A DNA stretch of 64,000 nucleotides from the NCBI RefSeq assembly GCF_002091955.1, contig NZ_MKKY01000018.1, positions 18,700 to 82,699 on the forward strand, written 5' to 3'. A model generated the notes under the pieces. It did no database searches, was not told the origin of the DNA, and saw nothing but the letters and a program-made list of their open reading frames with translations. The first letter of the stretch is position 1. Every line of letters starts with the position of its first letter. This document shows positions 25,644-34,333 of the stretch, piece by piece. This stretch comes from Rhodococcus sp. 1168 (GTDB lineage Bacteria; Actinomycetota; Actinomycetes; Mycobacteriales; Mycobacteriaceae). The position numbers and the translations under genes are program-made.

Positions 25644-25997
25644 GTGAAAACTTCGAGAGCCTTCGCAGGGTGTATCGCATCGGCATTCGTCTTCGCGTCT
25701 CTGAGCGGCTGTTCGTCGCCCGAACCCGAACAAGCTCCGGCGCCGGTGGCGAACCAGGTGACGGTGAAAGACCGCACCTACTCGCCCGCGAGCATCACCG
25801 TCGACGTCGGCGACACGGTGACCTGGTTGTTCGACGACGGCGGCATGGCTCACGACGTCGTCGCCGATGACAAGTCCTTTCGTAGCCCGCTGATGACCTC
25901 GAATACCTTCACCCACACCTTCACCGAGCCCGGAACATACACGTATCACTGCACCCCGCACCCGGACATGATGGGAACCGTTCTCGTTCAGGGCTGA
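25644..25997 (+). CDS. Lipoprotein cupredoxin (plastocyanin/amicyanin-like)
   Basis: 117-residue type I copper protein. The signal ends SLSGC (Cys23), then a Pro-rich linker and a cupredoxin barrel with the copper ligands His70 (GMAHDV), Cys103, His106 and Met109 in CTPHPDM. It should carry electrons on the outer face of the membrane. GTG 25644 gives a proper signal peptide; the frame is open far upstream, but that part is antisense to the secreted-protein gene and not coding. It is followed 18 bases later by a DUF2752 gene. Confidence 0.87.
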   Translation: MKTSRAFAGCIASAFVFASLSGCSSPEPEQAPAPVANQVTVKDRTYSPASITVDVGDTVTWLFDDGGMAHDVVADDKSFRSPLMTSNTFTHTFTEPGTYTYHCTPHPDMMGTVLVQG

Positions 25998-26015
25998 GTT
26001 GTAGTAGTCGGTCGG

Positions 26016-26465
26016 ATGAGCTGGGCTCGCATCACCGATATCGTGGAGCAGGTGATCTCACTCGACCTGCGTAACGGGACAAGAGCGCCGCTGGCTGTCG
26101 GCGGCCTCGCCGTCGCGGCCGGGGCATTGTTGTACATCCGGGACCCGCGGACCTCGACGTATCTTCCGTGCCCGATCCATGCCGTCACCGGGTTGTGGTG
26201 TCCAGGGTGTGGCGCGACACGGGCCCTCGGTGACCTGGTGCGAGGTGACCTACAGCCCGCGCTGACCACGAACGTCCTGGCCGTCGTACTCGTTCTCGTG
26301 GGGGTTGTGGTGTGGGGCGTGTGGCTAGGCGCCCGTGCACGTGGCAGGGCATTCGGCAGCAGACGTCCGCCGACGTGGCTGTTCGTCGCGAGTGTCGCCG
26401 TCGTGGTGGCGTTCACGATTCTGCGCAACGTCCCAGCCGGCAGTTGGCTCGCGCCGGCGTCATAG
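26016..26465 (+). CDS. DUF2752 membrane protein
   Basis: 149-residue membrane protein with about three spans. The family motif is present as CPIHAVTGLWCPGCGATRAL, a Cys pair arrangement typical of DUF2752. The biochemical role of the family is not established. It begins 18 bases after the cupredoxin stop and probably shares its transcript. The 12-base string TGTAGTAGTCGG just before its start also occurs before the membrane-protein gene at 22729. Confidence 0.82.
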   Translation: MSWARITDIVEQVISLDLRNGTRAPLAVGGLAVAAGALLYIRDPRTSTYLPCPIHAVTGLWCPGCGATRALGDLVRGDLQPALTTNVLAVVLVLVGVVVWGVWLGARARGRAFGSRRPPTWLFVASVAVVVAFTILRNVPAGSWLAPAS

Positions 26466-26499
26466 TTTCCACTCTCGACTTTCCCGAAGGAGTAAGCGC

Positions 26500-26598
26500 A
26501 TGTTGCTCGAAGTGTTCTCGGTCGTTGTTCTAATAGGGGCGCTGGTGGTCCTCATTCCGGTTGCTCGGCGCGTGTTCAAGAAGGGCGAGGACGAATAG
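26500..26598 (+). CDS. Single-span membrane peptide, 32 residues
   Basis: Short frame MLLEVFSVVVLIGALVVLIP... ending in ARRVFKKGEDE: one transmembrane helix followed by a charged cytoplasmic tail. AAGGAG lies exactly 7 bases before ATG 26500, which is the best ribosome site in this neighbourhood and the main reason to call it. It follows the DUF2752 gene by 34 bases. Function unknown; tiny proteins of this type often associate with larger membrane complexes. Confidence 0.6.
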   Translation: MLLEVFSVVVLIGALVVLIPVARRVFKKGEDE

Positions 26599-26634
26599 CG
26601 ATTCCATGTAGGGGTGTGGGGACGAAGCCTCGAA

Positions 26635-26663
26635 TTGGGCGGAGAAGCGTCGGCATCTAGTAT
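26635..26663 (+). promoter_or_regulatory. Promoter for a leaderless GntR transcript
   Basis: TTGGGC (26635-26640) and TAGTAT (26658-26663) are 17 bases apart. Position +1 would fall about 7 bases after the -10 box, at or next to the GTG at 26671, so the mRNA is probably leaderless. Confidence 0.5.
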
Positions 26664-26670
26664 CTATGTT

Positions 26671-27333
26671 GTGTCTATCCCCGCATCGAGCCCGGTCTCG
26701 GCATCGGAGCAGGCTTACCTGACCGTCAAGGAACTCATCGTCACCGGTGAACTTCCCGGCGGTGAGCTGGTCAGCGAAGGTGACATCGCCGGACGCATGG
26801 ACGTGAGCCGGACTCCGGTTCGCGAGGCGTTCCTCCGACTTCAGGCCGAAGGGTGGATGCGGCTCTATCCCAAGCGAGGGGCGCTAGTCGTGCCGATCGC
26901 GCCCGGCGAGGCCGAACATATCGTCTCGGCACGTTGGATCGTCGAGACTGCCAGCGTTCGCTCTGTCGTCCGTGACGAACGCGCCCGAATTCAACTTCTC
27001 GCTGATCTTCGCAGCAACCTCGAGTGCCAACTCAGCCTCGTCGAAACGGGCACGGCGGCCGAATTCAGCGCCGCCGACGCGGACTTCCACCGGTTGATAG
27101 TGCGTGCAGCCGGAAACCCACTTCTCGACGAGTTCTACACAGGTCTCCGCGAGCGTCAGCGACGGATGACGGCGCATTCGCTCATCCGCGATCCCGGACA
27201 GATCTCGCGGATCGTCGACGATCACGCCGAGCTCGCCGACCTGATCGAGGCAGGGGACGTCGACGGTTTCGCTGATGCGGTCGAGCAACATATGAATCGG
27301 GTGCATGGATTGACCGAGGGTGTTCGGAAATGA
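26671..27333 (+). CDS. GntR-family (FadR-type) transcriptional regulator
   Basis: 220-residue regulator. The winged helix (about residues 8-75) contains LVSEGDIAGRMDVSRTPVREAF, shown by its core DVSRTPVREAF; the C-terminal FCD-type domain is helical with the metal-binding pattern spread over DADFH and DDHAELADLI and H near the end. The start is placed at GTG 26671, matching the predicted leaderless transcript; the frame is open to 26614. It overlaps the MFS gene by ATGA and probably regulates it. Confidence 0.87.
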   Translation: MSIPASSPVSASEQAYLTVKELIVTGELPGGELVSEGDIAGRMDVSRTPVREAFLRLQAEGWMRLYPKRGALVVPIAPGEAEHIVSARWIVETASVRSVVRDERARIQLLADLRSNLECQLSLVETGTAAEFSAADADFHRLIVRAAGNPLLDEFYTGLRERQRRMTAHSLIRDPGQISRIVDDHAELADLIEAGDVDGFADAVEQHMNRVHGLTEGVRK

Positions 27334-28565
27334 CCGCACTCTCCACCGGGTCGAACGTCACCAAGGTCGGTACTGCTCGTTGGCTACTCGTCGCAGCAGG
27401 TATGTTCGCAGTGGCGTGGGGCGGAAACGAATTCACCCCACTTCTGGTGATGTACCGGCTCGAGCACGGCTTCTCTGCCGTCACGGTCGACATGTTTCTG
27501 TTCGCGTATGTCATCGGGATAGTGCCCGCGCTGCTCATCTGTGGGCCACTGTCCGACCGGCTGGGTCGACGGCCGGTGATGTTGCCCGCGACGGCCGTGG
27601 CCGCTGCCGGATCGATTCTCATCTCGCTCGGCGCAGACAGTGCAGGCGTGCTGTTCAGCGGCCGGGTTCTCAGTGGCGTCGCACTCGGCATCGGGATGGC
27701 AGTCGGAGGAAGTTGGGTGAAAGAGCTTACCGCTCTTGACTCTTCGGCCGCAGCCGGCGCGGGAGCACGTCGTGCGGCGATGAGTTTGACCGCAGGCTTC
27801 GCGCTCGGTGCCGGCGTTGCGGGCATTTTGGCCCAGTGGGCGCCTTGGCCGACGCACCTCGCGTACCTCGTTCATGTGGGCATCTGCGTCCTCGCGGGGA
27901 TTGGCATGGCCTCGGTGCCGGAGACGCGTGCTGCCGTGCCGGCTGCCGATCGTGAACCGCTTCGCAACGATCTGTTGATCCCTGCAGCGTCGCACCGCAG
28001 GTTTCTGCTGGTCGTCGTTCCGTTGGCGCCGTGGGTGTTCGGTGCCGCGAGTGTCGCGTACGCGGTGCTGCCGTCGTTGATGGCCGACAGTAGTGGGGGT
28101 TATCCCATCGCACTATCGGCACTGATGTCGGTGATCGCGCTCGGCTCCGGCTTCGCCATCCAGGCGGTCGGCCGCAAGATCGACACTCCGACCCACGCCA
28201 GAGGAGCACTCGTTGCGCTCGCCATTCTGGTAGTCGGGATGTTGCTCGCAGCGTGGGCCGCGGCGGTATTGACAATCGCCGCCGCCCTCATCGCAGCGGC
28301 AGTGCTCGGTTGCGGGTACGGCATGGCGTTGGTCTCCGGATTGCAAGAGGTGCAACGTATCGCCGGGCCTGATGATCTCGCCGGACTGACCGCCGTCTTC
28401 TATTCACTCACGTACCTGGGGTTCGCGATTCCGGCGATCCTGTCCGCGCTCACCGAGCAGTGGCCGGGGGTCGTGACCTATCCCGCCGTCTTCGTCTTCG
28501 GTTCGGTTCTCGCCGCACTCTGCTGGGTGTTCGTTCGCACTCGGTCGAGAGCGCACCTTCCCTGA
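27330..28565 (+). CDS. MFS transporter
   Basis: 411-residue major facilitator with 12 hydrophobic segments. The loop 2-3 signature is GPLSDRLGRRPVM. Position in an operon with a GntR regulator suggests an inducible exporter or importer of a small molecule; nothing in the sequence reveals the substrate. The ATG overlaps the regulator stop. Confidence 0.87.
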   Translation: MTALSTGSNVTKVGTARWLLVAAGMFAVAWGGNEFTPLLVMYRLEHGFSAVTVDMFLFAYVIGIVPALLICGPLSDRLGRRPVMLPATAVAAAGSILISLGADSAGVLFSGRVLSGVALGIGMAVGGSWVKELTALDSSAAAGAGARRAAMSLTAGFALGAGVAGILAQWAPWPTHLAYLVHVGICVLAGIGMASVPETRAAVPAADREPLRNDLLIPAASHRRFLLVVVPLAPWVFGAASVAYAVLPSLMADSSGGYPIALSALMSVIALGSGFAIQAVGRKIDTPTHARGALVALAILVVGMLLAAWAAAVLTIAAALIAAAVLGCGYGMALVSGLQEVQRIAGPDDLAGLTAVFYSLTYLGFAIPAILSALTEQWPGVVTYPAVFVFGSVLAALCWVFVRTRSRAHLP

Positions 28566-28586
28566 GTTTTGCGAGGACCGGCGATC

Positions 28587-28646
28587 TACTCCGCCATTCG
28601 GAATCCGTACCCCCTGCAGAAGGTACGGATTCCGAATAGCGGAGTA
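28587..28646. terminator. Long bidirectional hairpin between convergent genes
   Basis: Two 25-base arms (28587-28611 and 28622-28646) are inverted repeats with one mismatch, around a 10-base loop, followed by AAATTT on the + strand. It sits between the MFS gene (+) and the M1 peptidase gene (-) and can end both transcripts. The stem is longer than usual for a terminator. Confidence 0.7.
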
Positions 28647-28673
28647 AATTTGCTGCGGCGGCGGAAGCGGCTG

Positions 28674-30017
28674 CTACGGGAGCGGCGGCATCTCCGCCTG
28701 ATAAAGCCAACTGTCCCAAAGGGTTCGCGGACAACCGAAGCGCGATGCCAGATCGATGAAGTCCTGGCTCGATACCGTCGAATAGCGATATTCTTTGGTC
28801 CACAGCTGAATCAGTGCGAAGAACCGCTCGTCGCCTACGGTCCGCCGCAGTGAGTGCAATGCCAGCGCGCCACGCTTGTAGACCCGATCATCGAACAGCT
28901 TGGCCTTGCCTGGATCTCCGAGTATCAGATCCTTGGGCAATCTCTGCTGCATGGCGTATGCGCGCTGCGCCTTGTCGTGTGCGCTTGCGCCACCAGAGTT
29001 TTCGAGCCAGATCCATTCGGAGTAGCACGCGAAGCCCTCGTGCAACCAGATGTCCGCCCAGGTTCCGAGTGTGAGACTGTTGCCGAACCACTGGTGCGCA
29101 AGCTCGTGTGCGACAAGGCGTTCGAAGCGGCGATCACCCGAACAGTGGTTGGCGCCGAAGATCGAAATGCCTTGCGCCTCGATCGGGATTTCCAGTTCGT
29201 CGTCGGTGACGACAACGGTGTACGCGGCGAACGGGTACGGGCCGTACAGGCGTACGAAGGTTTCCATCATCTGAGCTTGACGGCCGAAGTCGTGATCGAA
29301 GTGCTGACGCAGCCGTGGAGGAATGATCGCCTCTATCGGTACGGGCTCGGTGCTGGTGACACGCTTGTCGTAATGTCCGATCTGGATGGTGGCAAGGTAC
29401 GTCGCCATCGGCTCGGGTTGCTCGTACACCCAGGTCGTCCGGCTCGCCCGAGTCTGCTTGCGTACCAAGGTTCCGTTGGCCACCGCATAGTAGGGCGAGT
29501 CGGTGGTGATCGTGATACCGAAGCTCGCTTTGGATCCCGGATGGTCGTCGCAGGGAAACCAGGACGCGGCCCCATTGGGTTGGCTCGCGACGATGGCCCC
29601 TTCGGCGAGTTCGTCCCAGCCGACTTCACCCCAGAAACTGTTGATGGGCTTGGGGATTCCGCCGTAGTGCACGGTTACGACGAGCGCCCCACCCGAGAGG
29701 ATCGGCTTGGCCATGGTGATCTTCAACTTGCCGCGCTGCTGCGAAAACTTCACCGAGCGGGACCCGTTGACCGACACCTTGGACACCCTCAGCGCAGGCC
29801 CGAGATCGAGCGCGAACTTGGCGATGGTCGCCGTGGTGACGGCGGTGATCTGTGCTGTTCCCGTCAGTCGATTGCTGTCGACCTTGTATTCGAGATCCAA
29901 CTCGTACCGCGAGACCCGATATCCACGGTTGCCGCTCTCGGGTAGATACGGGTCGATCGGCGCATCGTTGGCGTCGAGGTCGAACAACGGTGTCACCGTT
30001 TTCGGTCCAGGTTTCAC
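28674..30017 (-). CDS. M1-family zinc aminopeptidase
   Basis: 447-residue M1 metallopeptidase, cytoplasmic (no signal peptide). The zinc site is His304-Glu305-x2-His308 (HELAHQWFG) with the third ligand Glu327 in WLHEGFACYSEW. It is shorter than full-length aminopeptidase N (about 850 residues), lacking the large C-terminal helical domain. The exopeptidase GAMEN position reads EAQGISIFG. GTG 30017 overlaps the stop of the upstream NRPS gene (GTGA), so the two proteins are probably made together. Confidence 0.88.
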   Translation of the reverse strand: MKPGPKTVTPLFDLDANDAPIDPYLPESGNRGYRVSRYELDLEYKVDSNRLTGTAQITAVTTATIAKFALDLGPALRVSKVSVNGSRSVKFSQQRGKLKITMAKPILSGGALVVTVHYGGIPKPINSFWGEVGWDELAEGAIVASQPNGAASWFPCDDHPGSKASFGITITTDSPYYAVANGTLVRKQTRASRTTWVYEQPEPMATYLATIQIGHYDKRVTSTEPVPIEAIIPPRLRQHFDHDFGRQAQMMETFVRLYGPYPFAAYTVVVTDDELEIPIEAQGISIFGANHCSGDRRFERLVAHELAHQWFGNSLTLGTWADIWLHEGFACYSEWIWLENSGGASAHDKAQRAYAMQQRLPKDLILGDPGKAKLFDDRVYKRGALALHSLRRTVGDERFFALIQLWTKEYRYSTVSSQDFIDLASRFGCPRTLWDSWLYQAEMPPLP

Positions 30018-33000
30018 AGCGTCGCCTCGGCCGCCGCAGTGATCCGGCGGTACGGATCGCCCTTTGCCCACGGGGCGATCGGATTACCCTGCCAACGCGT
30101 GTGCGCAGGCACGGTATCGCCGCGCATCACCAGAGATGCAGGCCCGACGGTCGCGCCGTCGCCGATTCCGGCGGCTGGAAGTGCGACGCAATGCTGCCCC
30201 AGGGTGGCTCCTCGTCCGAGGGTGACGCTGTCCATGGACATGATCCGATCATGGAACAGGTGCGTCTGCACAACGCACCCACGGTTGACCGTCGCGCCGT
30301 CAGCAAGTGTCACAAGATCGGCTTCCGGCAGCCAGTAGGTCTCACACCAGACCCCGTGGCCGATGTCGGCACCGAGCCAACGAAGCCACATGTTGAGCAC
30401 CGCCGTGCCTTCTGCTGCCCGCGCGAACCACGGGGCCGCGACGGTTTCGACGAACGTGTCGGACACTTCGTTGCGCCACACGAACGAGCTCCACAGCGGG
30501 TGTTCCACCTTGCCTATACGGCCGACCCAGGCCCACTTCGCCAGCGCGGACACCGCAGCGGCGACGGCACCGGCGATCTGCAGTACGACTCCGCTGAGTA
30601 GCGCGGCAAGCCAATACCCATGACTGTCGGCCAGTGCGAGGAGCCCGAACAACACACCAAGGCCGATCGCAAATGTCACCACCACCGGAATCAGTCGGCA
30701 GGTTTCGACGAATGCCCGAGCGATCTTGAGCTTCGTCGGCGGATCGAACGTGCGCGAGGAGTCGGTCTTCCCGGAGGTGCGACGCAACCGCACGGGTGGG
30801 CTGCCGAGCCAGGAAGATCCGGATTTCGCCTTGTCCGGGGTAGCCGACAGCACGGCGACCAGACCGTTCTTCGGGACCGAGCGTCCCGGACCCGTCATGC
30901 CGGAGTTACCGAGGAACGCCCGCTTGCCGACCTTGGCATCCCCGAGGCGCATCCAGCCGCCGCCGAGTTCGTAGCTGGCGATCATCGTGTCGTCGGCGAG
31001 GAATGCGCCGTCGGCGACGGTGGTGAATCTCGGAATCATCAGCACTGTCGACGCCTCGACGTCCTTGCCGATCTTGGCGCCGAGAAGTCGCAGCCAGCCC
31101 GGCGTCAACAAGCTGGCGTAGAGCGGGAAAAGGAAGGTGCGCGCGGAGTCCATGAGTCGTTCCGTTGCCCACACCTGCCAGCCGATTCGACTGCGAACCG
31201 GGTGGTAGCCCTCGGTCAGGCCGATGCTGCACAGACGCACCGCGACCACGGTGATCAGTGCGAAAGTCGCGAGCGAGACCATCGTGGCGACGGGTAGCAG
31301 CAGTAGGCCGCGGCCGAGTGCGCCCAGCAATGTCGTCGCTGTGTGCAACCACCAACCCATCAGCACCAACGAGACACCGATGGAAAAGATCGCCATACCC
31401 GACAGGAACAGCGACGCGACGCCGTACGCAACGATCCACCGGGTCGCGCGAGGAGGTGTCTCCTCGGGCCACGGGTGCTCGGCCTTGCCGATCTTCGTGG
31501 CAGGGGAGCCCGCCCACATCTGACCGGCTTTGACGCGTCCGACGACGGCCGAACCGGCGGTGACGACGGCGTTCTTGCCGACCGAAGTGCCTGGGAGGAG
31601 CGTAGATCGTGCGCCGACGGTTGCCCCCGCACCGATTCTGATCCCGCCGATGTAGACGATGTCACCGTCGATCCAGTGACCGGTGAGGTCCACCTCGGGT
31701 TCGACGGAGCAGCCGTCGCCCAGCTCGAGCATTCCCGTCACAGGGGGCATGGTGTGCAGATCGACGCCCTTGCCGATCTTCGCGCCGAGTGCTCGGGCGT
31801 AGTAGACCATCCACGGCGCGCCGGACAGGTTGGAGGCGCCGCTGGCGTCGGTGAGGCGTGTTGCCGTCCACAGGCGCAGATGCACGCTGCCGCCGCGGTC
31901 GTAGGCGCCGGGTTTCACTCCGGTCAGCAGCAGTCGCGAGCCGACGACCGAGATCGCCATCCGGCCGACCGGCGTGATGAACAGCAAGAATGCGACCAGG
32001 AGCCACCACCAGGACACCGTCGGTGCCCATGGCACGTCGGCGAACCACGACATGACGTTGGTGAGAATGCCGAGCCAAGTGACCCACTGCAAGCCGGTCA
32101 GTGTGGTCAGCGGCACCGTTGCGGCGATCTGGATCCACTGAGCCCGACGCGGCGTCGGGCTCACCTCACGCGGCACGACCTCGACCGGCGGTGCGAGGTC
32201 GTCGAGCATGCGGGCAAGTGAGCCGAGTCGCGGATGGTCGTACAACTGCGCGACGGTGACCTCGGGAAAACGTTGACGCAGCGCTGTCACCAACTGTGCG
32301 GCAGACAACGAGCCGCCGCCGTTCTGGAAGAAGTCGGCGTTCTCGTCGGAGACCTGCGCACCGAGAATTTCGGTCCACAGTTCGGCAACCCATCCTGCGG
32401 TTCCGCTGAGTCCGGACTGTTCGCCCATGCCTGGAAGTGGCCACGGGAGCGCGTTTCGATCCACCTTGCCCGACGTCCGTGTCGGTAGCTCGTCGACGAG
32501 GGTGAGCCGCGGAACCAGCGCCGACGGAAGTTGTTGCGCGAGTGAATTGCGCGCGCGTTCGAGATCGAAGTTCGGGTCGGTGCTGGACAGATAGCCGATG
32601 AGAACGGAGTTGCCCGCGCCCGTAGTGCGGATTGCAGCTGCAGCGCCGGCGACACCGGGGAGGGCCTGTAGTGCGTTGTCGATCTCACCGAGTTCGATGC
32701 GTCGCCCGCCGAGTTTGATCTGATCGTCGGCGCGCCCCTGGAAAAGTAGACCTTCGAGCTCGAGCTTGACGAGGTCTCCGCTGCGGTATGCGCGCTCCCA
32801 GCCGAGTGTGGGCATGGGCGCGTACTTTTCGGCATCCTTCTCGGGGTCGAGGTAGCGGGCGAGTCCGATACCCCCGATCACCAATTCGCCGACCTCGCCG
32901 ATGGCTACGGGATTGCCTGCAGCATCGACGACGGCGAGATCCCAGCCGTCGAGCGGTAGTCCGATGCGCACCGGACCCTTGCCGTCCATGATCGATGCGC

Positions 33001-33943
33001 AGGCGACGACGGTGGCCTCGGTCGGACCGTAGGTGTTCCACACTTCGCGCCCGTCCACGGCGAGACGCTCGGCCAACTCGGGCGGGCAGGCCTCGCCACC
33101 GAAGATGAGCAACCGGACTGCTTCGAGGGCAACGGCGGGCCACAGGGCCGCCAGAGTGGGGACCGTCGATACGACGGTGATGTCGCGCGAGACGAGCCAC
33201 GGACCCAGGTCCAGGCCGCTGCGCACGAGCGATCGGGGAGCGGGCACCAGCGCGGCGCCGTGACGCCAGGCGAGCCACATCTCTTCGCACGACGCGTCGA
33301 AAGCCACGGAAAGGCCTGCCAACACACGGTCGCCGGGCCCGAGCGGATCGTCCTGCATGAACATCCGCGCTTCTGCGTCGACGAATGCGGCAGCGTTGCG
33401 GTGACTGACAGCCACGCCCTTCGGGGTCCCGGTCGACCCGGAGGTGAAGATGACCCAGGCGTCGTCGTCGGGTGTCGGGGCGCCCACATCCGAAGCTGGT
33501 GCAGTGTTCTTTTCGGCAGTACCTGCAATGATTCCGTCGGCAGTCACCACCGCGGTGACCTGGGCTTCGCCGAATACGAGTTCGGCGCGCTCGTCGGGGT
33601 CGTCCGCGTCGACGGGTACGTATGCCGCACCGGCGTTGAGAATCGACAGAATGGCGACGTACAGGGCGAAGGATCCCGACGGCATCCGGATTCCGACGCG
33701 ATCACCGTGGCGAACACCGGCCCGATACAGCCACTGTGATCCCTCGTCGATTTCTACGAGCAATTCGCTGTAGGACACCGCGACAGTGCCGTCGTCGATT
33801 GCGGGTGCGTCAGGGTATTGCTCTGCTGTGGCGCGGAGAATATCGATGAGCGTGCGCTGCTCGGGCGCGTGCTCGGAGCGCAAGAAGTCGGTGGGTACGT
33901 TGGCCGAAGGCAGCTCGGGGGCCGAATCCGATTGTGGTTGCAC
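30014..33943 (-). CDS. Pls/PosA-type single-module NRPS with three hexapeptide-repeat domains
   Basis: 1309-residue membrane enzyme related to epsilon-poly-lysine synthetase. The adenylation domain spans about residues 30-505 with FTSGSTGTPKG (166-176), NTYGPTEATV, YRSGD and TSGKVDRNAL. The carrier domain's phosphopantetheine Ser is Ser545 (NGGGSLSA). The rest has membrane spans alternating with three left-handed beta-helix acyltransferase-like blocks, each starting LGAxIG and ending with a W-x-G-P/N segment. Such enzymes join amino acids without a thioesterase. The A-domain core FDASCEEMW does not let me name the amino acid. GTG 33943 is used. An M1 peptidase gene overlaps its end. Confidence 0.87.
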   Translation of the reverse strand: MQPQSDSAPELPSANVPTDFLRSEHAPEQRTLIDILRATAEQYPDAPAIDDGTVAVSYSELLVEIDEGSQWLYRAGVRHGDRVGIRMPSGSFALYVAILSILNAGAAYVPVDADDPDERAELVFGEAQVTAVVTADGIIAGTAEKNTAPASDVGAPTPDDDAWVIFTSGSTGTPKGVAVSHRNAAAFVDAEARMFMQDDPLGPGDRVLAGLSVAFDASCEEMWLAWRHGAALVPAPRSLVRSGLDLGPWLVSRDITVVSTVPTLAALWPAVALEAVRLLIFGGEACPPELAERLAVDGREVWNTYGPTEATVVACASIMDGKGPVRIGLPLDGWDLAVVDAAGNPVAIGEVGELVIGGIGLARYLDPEKDAEKYAPMPTLGWERAYRSGDLVKLELEGLLFQGRADDQIKLGGRRIELGEIDNALQALPGVAGAAAAIRTTGAGNSVLIGYLSSTDPNFDLERARNSLAQQLPSALVPRLTLVDELPTRTSGKVDRNALPWPLPGMGEQSGLSGTAGWVAELWTEILGAQVSDENADFFQNGGGSLSAAQLVTALRQRFPEVTVAQLYDHPRLGSLARMLDDLAPPVEVVPREVSPTPRRAQWIQIAATVPLTTLTGLQWVTWLGILTNVMSWFADVPWAPTVSWWWLLVAFLLFITPVGRMAISVVGSRLLLTGVKPGAYDRGGSVHLRLWTATRLTDASGASNLSGAPWMVYYARALGAKIGKGVDLHTMPPVTGMLELGDGCSVEPEVDLTGHWIDGDIVYIGGIRIGAGATVGARSTLLPGTSVGKNAVVTAGSAVVGRVKAGQMWAGSPATKIGKAEHPWPEETPPRATRWIVAYGVASLFLSGMAIFSIGVSLVLMGWWLHTATTLLGALGRGLLLLPVATMVSLATFALITVVAVRLCSIGLTEGYHPVRSRIGWQVWATERLMDSARTFLFPLYASLLTPGWLRLLGAKIGKDVEASTVLMIPRFTTVADGAFLADDTMIASYELGGGWMRLGDAKVGKRAFLGNSGMTGPGRSVPKNGLVAVLSATPDKAKSGSSWLGSPPVRLRRTSGKTDSSRTFDPPTKLKIARAFVETCRLIPVVVTFAIGLGVLFGLLALADSHGYWLAALLSGVVLQIAGAVAAAVSALAKWAWVGRIGKVEHPLWSSFVWRNEVSDTFVETVAAPWFARAAEGTAVLNMWLRWLGADIGHGVWCETYWLPEADLVTLADGATVNRGCVVQTHLFHDRIMSMDSVTLGRGATLGQHCVALPAAGIGDGATVGPASLVMRGDTVPAHTRWQGNPIAPWAKGDPYRRITAAAEATL

Positions 33944-34126
33944 AGAAAACCGTGTGTCCTTCTTCTCGTTGGTTCCGAATTACGAGTGAACCTCGATAGT
34001 CGTTATCTCATGTTCGGGTGGCCGAAAGGTGAACGGACGGATGGATCGGTGAGGCTCGACTCCGCGCAAATTCTACTCGGGATCCGGGTCCGGCTCGGCT
34101 GGCGACGCGATTTCCTACCGGTGGGG

Positions 34127-34155
34127 TTGACAACCTTGTGGACCGTTTGCCATCC
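34127..34155 (+). promoter_or_regulatory. Promoter for the SAM-IV leader
   Basis: A consensus TTGACA (34127-34132) is followed after 17 bases by CATCCT (34150-34155). Transcription would start near 34162, two bases before the riboswitch begins. Confidence 0.6.
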
Positions 34156-34163
34156 TCTTCACA

Positions 34164-34277
34164 GGTCATGAGTACCAGCATCGAGCCCCGGCTTGCTGGT
34201 CGGCAACCCTCCTCCGCGGTGGGGTGCTCCGGGTGACGACCTGGCTGACGCCGGAATACCGGCGCGGCAAGCGCGGA
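34164..34277 (+). promoter_or_regulatory. SAM-IV riboswitch
   Basis: The leader matches the actinobacterial SAM-IV consensus as I remember it: GGTCATGAGTACCAGC, then GAGCCCCGGCTTGCTGG, TCGGCAACCCTCC, CCGCGGTGGGGTGCTCCGGG and TGACGACCTGGCTGACGCC, ending with a CAAGCGCGG segment. It should sense S-adenosylmethionine and lower expression of the downstream PLP enzyme. The 3' boundary is approximate. The remaining bases between the NRPS gene (33943) and the promoter show nothing else recognisable. Confidence 0.9.
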
Positions 34278-34333
34278 CTCGATTGTTCTTCTTCGATACT
34301 TCGAGTCCCTTGGTCTACAAGGGGATATTTGTC

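Noticed and set aside
25563..25961. Upstream extension of the secreted-protein frame on the - strand
   Set aside because: It is antisense to the cupredoxin gene, and the ribosome site plus signal peptide fix the start at 25562.
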